In this document: positions 1 through 8,951 of the stretch, in pieces | Layout: every line of letters starts with the position of its first letter | How positions within the stretch are numbered: the first letter of the stretch is position 1 | Assembly: GCA_947476285.1 (NCBI GenBank) | Contig: CANJPU010000002.1 | Location: forward strand, 62,001-126,000 | Direction: 5' to 3' | DNA from: Comamonadaceae bacterium | GTDB lineage: Bacteria; Pseudomonadota; Gammaproteobacteria; Burkholderiales; Burkholderiaceae_C | DNA length: 64,000 bases | The notes under the pieces: model-generated | What the model was told of the DNA's origin: nothing | Databases searched by the model: none | Seen by the model: only the letters and a program-made list of their open reading frames with translations | Made by a program: the position numbers and the translations under genes

Positions 1-1245
1 TTCCAGCAGATCGTGCTTGGACATGGGGACAAAACTCGTCTGAATTTCCTCGATCACAGCGCCACTGGCTAGCTGCAGCTTGATGCCAGTGCTGTCTGCA
101 CCCGAGCCCGCTGCGCCCAGGTCGTTATGAACAATTACCCGGCTGCGCGCCGCCAGGGCGTTGGCGTGGGCGTTCGTGAAATCACGCCAATTGTTGTCGA
201 AGATGCCGCCTGAGACCAATACAGAAGCCACCCCGAATTGAATGCTGAGCTTGGCCGCTTGAGCATCCTTGATCGGGCCACTGTCATCGCAGCCGGGGTA
301 AGCGGCAGCGGCGCGCGACACCCTGATCTCTACTGAATGGATGTCATCGACCTTGGGGTGATGGCGCTGCGCGATGGCGCGAGCGAGCTGGGCAGGCGTC
401 TGCACATAGATGCACACGGGCGCGGGCTTGTGAATGATCTCAAGTATCTTGAATTCGTCTCCCAGCCGCGCTGTCAGAAGCGGTGCGCGTGCAAGCGCGC
501 CAAAGCCAGCCAACAGGCCGGACTTGCCTTCGAGGATGGTGGGCGCTGAGACGGCGCCTGCTTGGGCCAACAATGCTGCATCCACGCTGTTGCGTGCCGC
601 GAAGCCTGAATGAAAGGCCAGCTCGGAGGTGCCGGCGTTGGCCCACTCATTCAAGCCCGATGCGGTCTGTGTGGCCAGGCTGGCCGCGTTGCGTATCTGC
701 TGCGCTGTCAGCCCCAACACCCGGGCTGCTGCGACGGCGCCCGCGGTCGGGCCGATCATTCCAGTGGGCCTGAACACTGCTGCGAACTCTGGCGTGACAA
801 GTGCCAGCCCCAGCCGGCACATGGTTTCATAGCCGCTGACGATGGACTCAATCACCGTGGCGCCACTGGCGCGCTGGGCCTCGGCCAAGGCCAGCACTGC
901 GGCAATCACGATCGGCCCTGGATGGCTGGCCGATGCCGGATGCGTGTCGCTGCGCGAGGTGCTGGCGGCGTTGGTGCCATTGACGAAGGCAGCCCCACTG
1001 GGTGAGCCCATCATGTGCGTGCCGATGAGCGTGGACACGCCGGTGCCTGCGGGCGCCGCCCCTATGGTGACCGCGCAGGTGCCTTCGAGGCTCGACCCTG
1101 CGGTGAGACAGGCGGACAGGGCGTCGAGCACACAGTCCTTGACCTTGGCCACGACAGCGGCGGGCAGCTGTGCGGTGCGCAGGCTGACTGCGAAGGCGGC
1201 AATATGATCCAGCGCGGCGGCGGTGGTTTGCGCAGTTTGGATCAT
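1..1245 (-). CDS. MmgE/PrpD family protein, 3' end outside window
   Basis: The frame opens at ATG 1245 and is still open at the window edge after 415 codons. The family usually has about 450-460 residues, so roughly 40 are missing. The all-helical first domain is recognisable from an HPG stretch (residues 108-110) followed by the helix ending SGYE (137-140). Known members include 2-methylcitrate dehydratase PrpD and cis-aconitate decarboxylase. The substrate cannot be read from sequence, and most environmental members are uncharacterised. It lies 38 bases downstream of the broken toxin gene on the same strand. It is the first of three MmgE/PrpD paralogues in this window. Confidence 0.85.
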   Translation of the reverse strand, partial: MIQTAQTTAAALDHIAAFAVSLRTAQLPAAVVAKVKDCVLDALSACLTAGSSLEGTCAVTIGAAPAGTGVSTLIGTHMMGSPSGAAFVNGTNAASTSRSDTHPASASHPGPIVIAAVLALAEAQRASGATVIESIVSGYETMCRLGLALVTPEFAAVFRPTGMIGPTAGAVAAARVLGLTAQQIRNAASLATQTASGLNEWANAGTSELAFHSGFAARNSVDAALLAQAGAVSAPTILEGKSGLLAGFGALARAPLLTARLGDEFKILEIIHKPAPVCIYVQTPAQLARAIAQRHHPKVDDIHSVEIRVSRAAAAYPGCDDSGPIKDAQAAKLSIQFGVASVLVSGGIFDNNWRDFTNAHANALAARSRVIVHNDLGAAGSGADSTGIKLQLASGAVIEEIQTSFVPMSKHDLLE

Positions 1246-1283
1246 TGGATCAGCCCTTCGATGCTTCGACAAACTGTGCCGTG

Positions 1284-1816
1284 TCACAGTCTCAGTGGCA
1301 GCACGCGCAGACGCGCGCGAGTCGGGTCAACAATGATTAACGCTCCGGTTTCCAATTCAGATGCCATCTGCCGTAGAGCCATGATGACTTGCTTCCCAAT
1401 TGCGTTCGGGCTGACATCTCCGGCACGAATCTGCACAACACTAGGCTTCTCACCGTGGGTAGCTGCAAGAATTGCGCCAAAATCCAAATCGTGGGTAAGT
1501 ACCACGTAATCGTTTTTACTGGCATAGGCCATGATTTCCGAGTCTGGTGCGTTGTGCACTGCTAGCAGCCTGTCGGACTTTGGATCGTCGGCTGCAATTT
1601 GCGAGAAACCGGTCCATTTTTTCCCGCCTTCTTGCCCCATAGCTGGGCTATGGGGCTGCGAATGCGGAAAAAACTGTCCTCGGTTTTCGCAAATTTCGCT
1701 TCGACGCCCAAAGTCCGACAGGCTGCTAGGGTTGACCAGTGCGCCGCTTCAATTCCCTCGTTGGTGAGTACATCTGCCCAGCGCGGTGACAGATTCATAT
1801 CGACGAGCAATTTCAT
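1284..1816 (-). pseudogene. DUF5615 PIN-like toxin interrupted by a palindromic element
   Basis: The N-terminal half starts at ATG 1816 (MKLLVDMNLSPRW...) and the C-terminal half (VVLTHDLDF...SVVQIR...) continues in another frame below 1562. Together they are a DUF5615 protein, the PIN-like toxin partner of DUF433 antitoxins. Removing the insert plus one CTAG copy (164 bases, 1566-1729) joins the halves in frame to give 122 residues, with the junction reading ...HWSTLAVHNAPDSE. The Asp residues of the expected PIN-like site (D6, and THDLDF) are present in the reconstructed protein. As it stands, translation from 1816 ends after 84 residues at 1562, and the C-terminal part could only be made from an ATG inside the element (1640). 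The toxin is probably inactive. Confidence 0.85.
1562..1729. mobile_element. MITE-like palindromic miniature element flanked by CTAG
   Basis: The outer arms read CAGCCTGTCGGACTTTGG from 1566 and its complement ending at 1725. Similarity between the arms continues inward with mismatches to a central palindrome CCCCATAGC-tgg-GCTATGGGG near 1635-1655, so nearly the whole 160 bases can fold as one hairpin. CTAG flanks it at 1562-1565 and 1726-1729, and the repaired toxin gene contains a single CTAG, consistent with a 4-base target duplication. It is too short to encode a transposase and must have been moved in trans, or be a REP/REPIN-type repeat. Confidence 0.8.
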
Positions 1817-2043
1817 GCGGTAGCCAACATGACCTCACGTTCATCGGCTCGCCATGCTGCGTAGCGAAGCGCCTGCATAAGGTCCTCGCGCTCAAGATAG
1901 GGATAGTCAACAAGAATTTCCTCGAGACTGTGTCCGGCCCCAATTTGCTCTACGACCATGCCGACGGTGACGCGCATCCCACGAATACACGCCTTTCCGC
2001 CCATGACCTCTGGATCTTGGGTAATGCGATTGAGTTGTCCCAT
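1813..2043 (-). CDS. DUF433 antitoxin
   Basis: A 76-residue protein beginning MGQLNRITQDPEVMGGKACIRG, the standard opening of DUF433 proteins, followed by the predicted helix-turn-helix region (EEILVDYPYLEREDLMQALRYAAW). DUF433 proteins are small DNA-binding antitoxins that neutralise DUF5615 toxins. Its stop overlaps the toxin start as ATGA (1813-1816), the usual coupled arrangement. ATG 2043 is chosen because GGAG lies four bases upstream and family members start here; ATG 2067 is an in-frame alternative. The partner toxin is broken, so this antitoxin is probably an orphan. Confidence 0.85.
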   Translation of the reverse strand: MGQLNRITQDPEVMGGKACIRGMRVTVGMVVEQIGAGHSLEEILVDYPYLEREDLMQALRYAAWRADEREVMLATA

Positions 2044-2108
2044 GTGCTGCTCCATATCGAAACTCATTCTAGTGTAGTGGCTTGAGAAATCCATTCCATG
2101 CCGATCGC

Positions 2109-3068
2109 TCATTGTGGCTGGATGTTTGCGCCTTTGACGATCTTGCCAAACTTGGCGATCTCGCTGGCCTGGAAGGCGCTGAACTGTTCGCCGCTCAAAT
2201 CGAAAGTTTCCGCGCCGCCGGTGGCAAGAAACGCCTGTGCGCCAGGCGATCTCATGGCCTTTGCAAGCAAGTCATTGAGGCGCGCAACGACAGGCGCCGG
2301 CGTGTGGGCGGGCACCCACGCGCCGTACCAGAAGGTGAGGTAGTAGTCAGAGATGCCCGAATCCTTCAGGGTGGCCACTTCCGGCAGGGCTGGCATGCGC
2401 TGCAGCCCCGTCACGCCGATGGTGCGCAAGCGCCCCGATTTGACGTGCGGAATGACCAGCGCAGTGTCGCTGAAAAGCACATCGATCTCGCCAGCAATCA
2501 ATGCGTTGAGCATGAGTGCGTTTGATTTATAGGGGATGTTGAGCAATTGCACGGTGGCTTGCTGCTGAAACATTTCTGCGGCCAGGCGCGTGGTGGCGGT
2601 GGCGCTGCCAAAGGTGAGTTTGCCTGGTTGCCTGCGCGCTGCCTCCATGAATTCGCCCGCGCTCTTGTAGGGCGAATTCGCGTTGACCGTCATGCCAAGG
2701 GCAGACTGGCCGAGGGTTCTGACCGGTATGAAATCCTTGACGGGGTCATAGGGGAGCTTCTTGTACAAATGCAGGTTGACCACTTGCGTCGAACTGGTGG
2801 TGACCAGCACCGTGTAGCCATCGGGCGCGGCCGTGGCGGCCGCCTGCACACCAATAAAACCCTCGGCGCCTGGCTTGTTCTCGATGATGACGGGCTGTTT
2901 GGTCTCGGCCGTGATCGTCTCAGCCAATATGCGCGCCAGCACATCGGTCGAGCTGGCGGCGCCGTAGGGAATCAGGAGGCGAATCGTGCGGTCGGGAAAA
3001 GTCTGCGCACCCACGCCAGTGCACACCAGCAAGAACAGAACACAAAGCAAGCGCGAGAGTGCATTCAT
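2109..3068 (-). CDS. Bug/TctC family periplasmic substrate-binding protein
   Basis: A 319-residue protein with a signal peptide (hydrophobic core LLCVLFLLVCTGVGA, cleavage likely before QTFPDR). It has the two-lobe Bug fold markers PDRTIRLLIPY, APDGYTVL, KLPYDPVKDF and a C-terminal IAKFGKIVKGANI segment. Bug receptors bind carboxylates in the periplasm; most in Burkholderiales are orphans without neighbouring TctA/TctB membrane genes, as here. It lies 29 bases after the thiolase-like gene on the same strand and probably ends that operon, suggesting that it recognises the acid the operon degrades. Confidence 0.92.
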   Translation of the reverse strand: MNALSRLLCVLFLLVCTGVGAQTFPDRTIRLLIPYGAASSTDVLARILAETITAETKQPVIIENKPGAEGFIGVQAAATAAPDGYTVLVTTSSTQVVNLHLYKKLPYDPVKDFIPVRTLGQSALGMTVNANSPYKSAGEFMEAARRQPGKLTFGSATATTRLAAEMFQQQATVQLLNIPYKSNALMLNALIAGEIDVLFSDTALVIPHVKSGRLRTIGVTGLQRMPALPEVATLKDSGISDYYLTFWYGAWVPAHTPAPVVARLNDLLAKAMRSPGAQAFLATGGAETFDLSGEQFSAFQASEIAKFGKIVKGANIQPQ

Positions 3069-3097
3069 GACGGCCTCGATTCAAAAAATGCCGACGG

Positions 3098-4270
3098 TCA
3101 AGCCGGCTGGTTGGTGTAGATCATGGAGGCGCCTTGGCCCAAGGCGAACTGCGCCACGCGAACATCGGGCACTTGGCGCTCGCCGCATTCGTGGCGCAAT
3201 TGGCGCACCGCCTCCACATGGTGCGACCAGCTTCCCAGCATACCCTCTGAGAGATGGCCGCCATGTGTATTCACGGGCATGCTGCCGCCCAAGCGCCCAT
3301 GGCCTTGTGCGAACCAGTCGGCTGCCTGCCCTGGTTCGCACAAGCCGTGCTCTTCCAGCGCAAACAGCACCAGCGGTGAAAAACTGTCGAGGCAATAGAA
3401 GAGGTCGATTTCGTCGCGGGTGACGCCGGCCATCTGGCGCGACAGGTGGCGTCGCTGCGGTGGCTGTGTCACACTTTGCTGCGCGACGCCAAGGCCCGGT
3501 GGCGCGAACACGAACTCATTGCGCCCAGCATGCAGCCCCTCCATGCCGGCGATGTAAACCGGTGGCTTGCGGCAATCCTTGGCGCGCTCAGCGGTAGAGA
3601 CGATGACGCATACCGCGCCATCATTGACCACCGCAAAGTCGAACAAGCGCAAGGGTTCGATCACAAGGCGGGCCGCGAGATAGTCCTGCATGCTCATTGG
3701 CGAGCGCATCAGTGCCTCGGGATTAAGCCGTGCATTGGCACGGGCGGACACAGCCACATGGCCCAGGTGTTCCGCAGTCGCACCGTACAGATGCATGTAG
3801 CGGCGCCATGCCATCGCTGCGCCAGAGCCGGGATGCGTCAAGCCGTAGTGGGCCATTTCGCCGTGGGCGCCACCGCCTTCGCGCAGCTCCTCCCACGCAT
3901 GCGAGCGCCCGCCGCCGTAGCCGCCGCCTCGCTCGGAGATGTCGATGGCGTAGACGCAGGCAACATACTTGGCCATACCCGTGATCACGCTGTGCGCGGC
4001 CATCTGCAAGGTGTTGGCCGACATGCGCCCGTGCAGCCACAACTGCGTGGAGTCGGTGACTTCCAGGCCGAGCTGCTCGGCCATCTTGTCGAAATCGCCC
4101 CCGCCGTTGACATACAGGCCGTCCAGGTCCCGGTGGTTCAGGCCGCAGTCGTCCAGTGCGATTTTCATGGCTTGGGCGATTTGCCACACCGTGCCCTTGC
4201 CGCTGTCACGCACGAAGGGGCTCTTGCCCACGCCGACGATGGCGGTCTTGTTGCGGGGATTGAACGTCAT
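3098..4270 (-). CDS. Thiolase-like protein (lipid-transfer/SCP-x type), no nucleophilic Cys
   Basis: A 390-residue thiolase-fold protein opening KTAIVGVGKSPF, with the C-terminal NTHGG motif typical of the SCP-x/Ltp branch. Where true thiolases carry the acylated Cys it reads LHGRMSANTLQMA, so thiolytic chemistry by the classical Cys route is unlikely. Relatives such as Ltp2 form complexes with DUF35 proteins and catalyse retro-aldol cleavage of beta-hydroxyacyl-CoA. A DUF35 protein is encoded two genes upstream, which supports such a complex. The start overlaps the CoA-ligase stop (4267-4270). Aldolase activity is inferred from relatives, not seen in the sequence. Confidence 0.87.
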   Translation of the reverse strand: MTFNPRNKTAIVGVGKSPFVRDSGKGTVWQIAQAMKIALDDCGLNHRDLDGLYVNGGGDFDKMAEQLGLEVTDSTQLWLHGRMSANTLQMAAHSVITGMAKYVACVYAIDISERGGGYGGGRSHAWEELREGGGAHGEMAHYGLTHPGSGAAMAWRRYMHLYGATAEHLGHVAVSARANARLNPEALMRSPMSMQDYLAARLVIEPLRLFDFAVVNDGAVCVIVSTAERAKDCRKPPVYIAGMEGLHAGRNEFVFAPPGLGVAQQSVTQPPQRRHLSRQMAGVTRDEIDLFYCLDSFSPLVLFALEEHGLCEPGQAADWFAQGHGRLGGSMPVNTHGGHLSEGMLGSWSHHVEAVRQLRHECGERQVPDVRVAQFALGQGASMIYTNQPA

Positions 4271-5874
4271 GCGGCTGCTCCGTGGGGAAGGGGGGTGCTG
4301 TCCCAGGCTGTGGCCGACAAGCCAGCCGTGATCAGCACACGCTTGGCCACCTTGCCACTCTCGGTGCGAGGCAGGTCTTGCGCGAATTCAATGAAGCGCG
4401 GTATCATGAAACGCGGAAGCCTTGTCTGCAACCACTGGTGTAGAGCATGGGCGGTGAGAGACTGAGCCGTCTGCAAAACCACAACAAGACGGATCTCGTC
4501 TTCACCGGTGGATGACGCGCAAGGCAAGGCAGCGCACTCGGCGACCGCAGGGTGCTTGGCGACCACACCCTCGATGTCCTGACCAGATATGCTTTCGCCA
4601 ATCCTGCGGATTCGCTCGGCTTTGCGAAATGAAAAGAAGAAGTAGCCGTCGGCATCGAAGTATCCGTAATCTGCCGCGTGAAACCAGCCATCTCGGATCG
4701 CCTCGTTCGTGGCCTCGGGCTTGTTCAGATAACCCTGCAGCATCAAGGCGCGGTCAGTCGGCCGGGCAGTGACTTCGCCGACTTCGCCCTGCGCGACCTC
4801 GGCCCCGTCCTCATTGACCAGGCGCACCTGCCAAAGTGGCTGGATGCGGCCGCAGCTTCCAGGGCGGCGCTCATGGAGCGGAGCGGAAATCACGTGGCCG
4901 ATCTCGGTGATGCCGTAGCTCTCCACCAGCATGGTGCCAAAGCGCGCCTCAAAGGCGTCATTGCGCGGCGCGTTGAACAGTGCGCGCACCTGATGCGCGC
5001 GATCAAAAGGGCTTGGCTCTTGTGCCATCAGCAAACCCGGCATGGTCGGTACCACCAGCGCGACGGTGGCCTCGCAATCAGCGGCCTGCTGCCAGTAGCC
5101 GCTGGCGCTGAAGCGTTTGGCAATGGCCACGCAAGCGCCAAGCATCAGCGCAGGCAGGACGCCGATGCGGCTGGACATGCCGTGAAACAAGGGCAGCGGT
5201 GCATAGATGACGTCCTGCGCATCCAGCGCCACGCCGCGCACCATGGCCATGCCCGAGGAGAAAGTATGGGCGCTTGTCATGATGACGCCCTTGGGCGCAC
5301 CGGTGCTGCCCGATGTGTACATCACCATGGCAACGTCTCGGTATGACACGGCCCGCTCAGGGTCGGGGCCACTGGCGATCAGCATGTCGCGCCACGCCAA
5401 CCGATGGGTCAGTTTGATGTCGGCTGCTTCGGGCTGCGTGGCGTCGGGCACCACAACGACACAAGGAATCCGCGCAAGTATCGGCCCAGGTGCCGTGCCC
5501 AGCGCAGGCAGTAACTCCTGTGCCACGACCAGGCAGCGCGGCCTTGAATCGACCAGCATGTATTCGAGCAGCGCGCCGCTCAGACGCGGATCGATTGGAA
5601 TGATGATGGCGCCGATCAGCGCAGTGCCCAGCCAGGCAAAAACGAACTCAGCGCAATTGGGCAGCATCAAGACCACATGGTCTCCGGCTTGCACCCCTTG
5701 CGCCAGCAGGCCGCGCGCAAAGGCGCGCGACAAGGCATCGACTTCGCGGTAGGACCAGACGGCATCTTCGACCCGGATGAAAGGGCGATCGGCGCTATCG
5801 CGCATCCGGGCGGCGAGCTGCTTTGCGATGACTCGATCTTCAATGGCGATATCGAATCGGGGCGGTGACTTCAT
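4267..5874 (-). CDS. AMP-dependent acyl-CoA synthetase
   Basis: A 535-residue class I adenylate-forming enzyme. The phosphate-binding motif YTSGSTGAPKG is at residues 186-196, a YGITE acid-binding motif follows, and the C-terminal ESGKVAKR supplies the catalytic Lys. It activates a carboxylic acid to acyl-AMP and then acyl-CoA in the cytoplasm. The gene is coupled by ATGA overlaps to the DUF35 gene upstream (5871-5874) and the thiolase-like gene downstream (4267-4270), so it probably makes the CoA thioester that the thiolase-like/DUF35 pair handles. Substrate identity is unknown. Confidence 0.92.
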   Translation of the reverse strand: MKSPPRFDIAIEDRVIAKQLAARMRDSADRPFIRVEDAVWSYREVDALSRAFARGLLAQGVQAGDHVVLMLPNCAEFVFAWLGTALIGAIIIPIDPRLSGALLEYMLVDSRPRCLVVAQELLPALGTAPGPILARIPCVVVVPDATQPEAADIKLTHRLAWRDMLIASGPDPERAVSYRDVAMVMYTSGSTGAPKGVIMTSAHTFSSGMAMVRGVALDAQDVIYAPLPLFHGMSSRIGVLPALMLGACVAIAKRFSASGYWQQAADCEATVALVVPTMPGLLMAQEPSPFDRAHQVRALFNAPRNDAFEARFGTMLVESYGITEIGHVISAPLHERRPGSCGRIQPLWQVRLVNEDGAEVAQGEVGEVTARPTDRALMLQGYLNKPEATNEAIRDGWFHAADYGYFDADGYFFFSFRKAERIRRIGESISGQDIEGVVAKHPAVAECAALPCASSTGEDEIRLVVVLQTAQSLTAHALHQWLQTRLPRFMIPRFIEFAQDLPRTESGKVAKRVLITAGLSATAWDSTPLPHGAAA

Positions 5875-6308
5875 TGAGCGTCAACCGCCTGGAGTGCGGC
5901 TGCAAACCGGGGCTGAAACTGCGGCAGCGTGACCTCGTCACTGACTCTCTCGAAGCTCACCTCCACTTCCATTCCGATGTGCAACTGGGCGGGGTCGACG
6001 CCCAGCACGTTGGCGCTATAACGCGGGCCTTCGTCCAGTTCGATCTGGGCCACTGCATAAGGCAGCTTGTCTTTGAAGAAGGCAAAGAAGGCCTGCCGAT
6101 ACACCACAAACGACGAGATCTTTCCGCGTCCCGATACTTGTTTCCAGCCGAGATCCTGGGAAAAACAGTCTGGGCACACTGGCCCGATGGGATAGAACAG
6201 CTTGGCGCAGGCATTGCAGCTCGGCATCACCAGCCGATGCTCAGCTGCCGCTTGCCAGAACGGCCGGTTATGGTCAGTGAGGATGGGAAGGGGACGTTCG
6301 TTTGACAT
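5871..6308 (-). CDS. Zn-ribbon/OB-fold DUF35 protein
   Basis: A 145-residue protein with the rubredoxin-like zinc ribbon C31-x2-C34-x10-C45-x2-C48 followed by an acyl-CoA-binding OB-fold. DUF35 proteins such as ChsH2 partner thiolase-fold or MaoC-like enzymes acting on CoA thioesters. The start is ATG 6308 (MSNERPLPIL); the frame stays open upstream but that stretch is not protein-like. It is the first of three DUF35 proteins here, each close to a Cys-less thiolase-like gene. Confidence 0.9.
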   Translation of the reverse strand: MSNERPLPILTDHNRPFWQAAAEHRLVMPSCNACAKLFYPIGPVCPDCFSQDLGWKQVSGRGKISSFVVYRQAFFAFFKDKLPYAVAQIELDEGPRYSANVLGVDPAQLHIGMEVEVSFERVSDEVTLPQFQPRFAAALQAVDAQ

Positions 6309-6327
6309 GTGTGCGCTGCGCTGTTTG

Positions 6328-7293
6328 CTACTGTGGTTTGATGCCTGATTTTTTGGCGACGTCGGAAAACAGCTTGCTGATGGCGTTGAGTCGTTCTTCG
6401 GCAGCTTGTGGTGTGGTGTCGCTTGCGACTTCAAATTGGCTTGCGGCCAGCTTGGCTCTGATGTCGGGTTGCAGCAAGGCCTTGGCTGCGGCAGCGTTGA
6501 GTTTGTCGGTGACGGCCTTGGGCGTGCCTTTGCGCACGCTGAAGGCAAAGATGTTGCTGGGCATTTGCGGAAAACCCAATTTGCCGAACGTGGGCACCTC
6601 AGGGAACGCGGCGCTGGGGGTGTCGCCGGTCACGGCCAACACGCGGAACTTGTCACGCATATTGGCCGCGCTTCCTTCGCTCAGCCACCCCATCTGAACA
6701 TCATTGACGGTCAGAGAAATGTAGTAGGGCGCCACGGTTGCATAGGGCACGTAGGTCAGATCAAAGCCAAGGTTCTGCATCAGAATCAGCATCGGAAATC
6801 GCAACTGAACACTGGGCGATCCATAGTTCCATTTGCCAGGGTTGGCCTTGACGGCCGATGTCAGTTCCTGGAACGATTTCCAGGGATTGAGGACCGGCGT
6901 GCCAAAGGCCAGCCGGCCCTCGGCAAACGTGATGAAGGGCGGCAGATCGGTGAGGGGGTCAAAGCGCAGATCCTTGGCGATCACCGGAAGCAGGGCGAGA
7001 TTGGCCAGCGGCGAGATCACCACCGTGTAGCCATCGGCAGGCGCGTTCTTAGCCACGTATTCAAAGCCGATGATGGTGTCGGCGCCCGGCTTGTTGTCAA
7101 CGATGGTGGCTTGGCCCAGGATGTTGGACATTGCAAGCGCCATTGCGCGCGTCACCACGTCCGGCGGTGAGCCGGCCGAATAGGGCACGACAAAGTGAAT
7201 GGGCTTGTTGGGATAGTCTTGTGCGATGGCCGGGCGCATCACCATGAGCAATCCGACCGCGATACCAACAATCAACCGTCGTGTCGGGCGCAT
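6328..7293 (-). CDS. Bug/TctC family periplasmic substrate-binding protein
   Basis: A 321-residue receptor starting at ATG 7293, preceded by GGAG six bases upstream. The signal peptide (LIVGIAVGLLMVMRPAIA) precedes QDYPNKPIHFVVPY. Bug-fold hallmarks include ADGYTVVISP and the C-terminal FSDVAKKSGIKPQ. It is the first gene of the minus-strand operon running to 2109, so the same operon starts and ends with a receptor. The two are clearly different in sequence, which suggests two ligands or a ligand and its breakdown product. Confidence 0.92.
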   Translation of the reverse strand: MRPTRRLIVGIAVGLLMVMRPAIAQDYPNKPIHFVVPYSAGSPPDVVTRAMALAMSNILGQATIVDNKPGADTIIGFEYVAKNAPADGYTVVISPLANLALLPVIAKDLRFDPLTDLPPFITFAEGRLAFGTPVLNPWKSFQELTSAVKANPGKWNYGSPSVQLRFPMLILMQNLGFDLTYVPYATVAPYYISLTVNDVQMGWLSEGSAANMRDKFRVLAVTGDTPSAAFPEVPTFGKLGFPQMPSNIFAFSVRKGTPKAVTDKLNAAAAKALLQPDIRAKLAASQFEVASDTTPQAAEERLNAISKLFSDVAKKSGIKPQ

Positions 7294-7394
7294 GTTTGTC
7301 TCCGTTGCCTGATCTGGACGGCATGAGCTGCGCAAACCGGCAGGCCACCGTCTCTTGTCGATGGTAGCTTATCAGTCCCTATAGCGGCCTACAA

Positions 7395-8894
7395 GTGGAT
7401 GTGGCACCCTTGGCCTGCCAGCATCGAGCGGCAGCAGGAAATCTGCGCCATCGACGATTGGATTTACATTTCCAGGCATGGCCTGCTTTCTTGAATCTGG
7501 AGGAAACTCTGTCAACTAGCGCACAAGACGGACTGCCCTCTCCTGCACGCGAGCGGGCATTGACTGCCGTGTTCTGTGCAGTCGTGCTCTCCGGGCTGTC
7601 GCAAACGGGCATCAACACGGCTTTGCCTGTGATGGCCGTTGAGCTTGGCATCGCGCCGGCCGACTCCATATGGATCGTCAGCGGCTTTCAACTTGCGCTG
7701 GTTTCTACCTTGCTCGCCTTCGCTGCCGCAGGCGAAAAATGGGGATTCAGGCGCTTGTTCCTCGGGGGTCTGGTGGCGGTGGGGGCTGCTTCGGCGTTTT
7801 GCGCATTCAGGCCTGCATACGAAATGCTGCTTGCCGCGCGCCTTGTTCAAGGTCTTGGTGCCTCGGCCGTGATGGCTGTCTGCCCGGCCTTGATCCGGCA
7901 CAGCGTGCCCAGAGCTTCGCTGGGAATGGCCATCGGGCTGAACGCCATGGTGGTGGCCGTGATCGCTGCATTGGGGCCGAGCATTGCCGCACTGATACTC
8001 ACCTTTGCAAGCTGGCCGTGGATCTTCGCACTGAACTTGCCCTTTGTGGTGCTTGCCATCGCAATGGGTTGCTGGGCGCTTCCACGCGACACACACAGCG
8101 GCGCGCGCCACTTTGACCTGGCTGGCGCGGTATTGAACCTGCTGGCTTTTGGGCTGGGCTTCGCCGGCGTGCAGGTGATGGGGGCTAGCGTGGCGGGCGG
8201 GTCTGTTCTGATCGTGGTGAGCCTTCTTTTTGCTGTGCTTCTGGTCAGGCAACAGCGTCACAGGCAGGCTCCCTTGCTGCCGCTGGACTTGCTTCGCATC
8301 TATGCCGTGCGCTCGTCCGCTCTTGCATCGATCTTCATGTTCTCGGCGCAGTTGGCTGCGCTCGTGTCCATGCCGTTTCTGTTGCATGACGTGCTGGGCA
8401 AGGACATGCTGGCGACGGGCCTCATCCTGATGGCATGGCCGGTCGCGGTGGGCCTGATGGCCGTTGCCGCTGCGCATCTGGAACGCAGAATGTCGCCAGA
8501 GATGCTCTGCGCGTTCGGTGGTGGGGTGCTTGGGCTGGGCTTGCTGCTGCAGGCGCTCATCGCCCTGTCATCGGGCGGCGCGGGTGACGCGATGGTGGTG
8601 TTGACGATGCTGATCTGCGGTGTCGGCTTCGGTTGCTTTCAGACGCCCAATGCGCGCGTGATGATAGGAGCCACCCCCCATTCGCGCAGTGGCAGCGCCG
8701 GCGGCTTGCAGGCCACTGTGCGGCTGGTGGGCCAGGCCATGGGCACCACAATGGCTGGCGTGATGTTCCATGTGATGGTCGCAGACACCAAGAGCGCGGT
8801 GGCGGCCACGCTGGCATTCGCGCTGCTGTGCGCCATCACTGGCGCGGCCATTAGCCTGCGCCGGCACTGCGCTTTGCACCGCAGGGCATCGTGA
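7395..8894 (+). CDS. MFS transporter, DHA2-like (14-TM drug/acid exporter type)
   Basis: The frame from ATG 7395 has 499 codons and encodes a hydrophobic protein with about 14 membrane segments. It has MFS features such as SIWIVSGFQLALVSTL in the second helix, the loop GEKWGFRRLF and LVQGLGASAVMAVCPALI. The family exports drugs or organic compounds by proton antiport. The first ~38 codons are not membrane-protein-like; the best ribosome site is GGAGGA at 7499-7504, which would point to a CTG start at 7509. The start is therefore unsettled. It is divergent from the Bug operon and convergent with the reductase gene at 8952. Confidence 0.88.
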   Translation: MDVAPLACQHRAAAGNLRHRRLDLHFQAWPAFLNLEETLSTSAQDGLPSPARERALTAVFCAVVLSGLSQTGINTALPVMAVELGIAPADSIWIVSGFQLALVSTLLAFAAAGEKWGFRRLFLGGLVAVGAASAFCAFRPAYEMLLAARLVQGLGASAVMAVCPALIRHSVPRASLGMAIGLNAMVVAVIAALGPSIAALILTFASWPWIFALNLPFVVLAIAMGCWALPRDTHSGARHFDLAGAVLNLLAFGLGFAGVQVMGASVAGGSVLIVVSLLFAVLLVRQQRHRQAPLLPLDLLRIYAVRSSALASIFMFSAQLAALVSMPFLLHDVLGKDMLATGLILMAWPVAVGLMAVAAAHLERRMSPEMLCAFGGGVLGLGLLLQALIALSSGGAGDAMVVLTMLICGVGFGCFQTPNARVMIGATPHSRSGSAGGLQATVRLVGQAMGTTMAGVMFHVMVADTKSAVAATLAFALLCAITGAAISLRRHCALHRRAS

Positions 8895-8951
8895 TGCGGG
8901 CGTTTCTTGTTCAGTGCAGTGACCGCCTTCAACCGCCAACTCAAACTTCAA

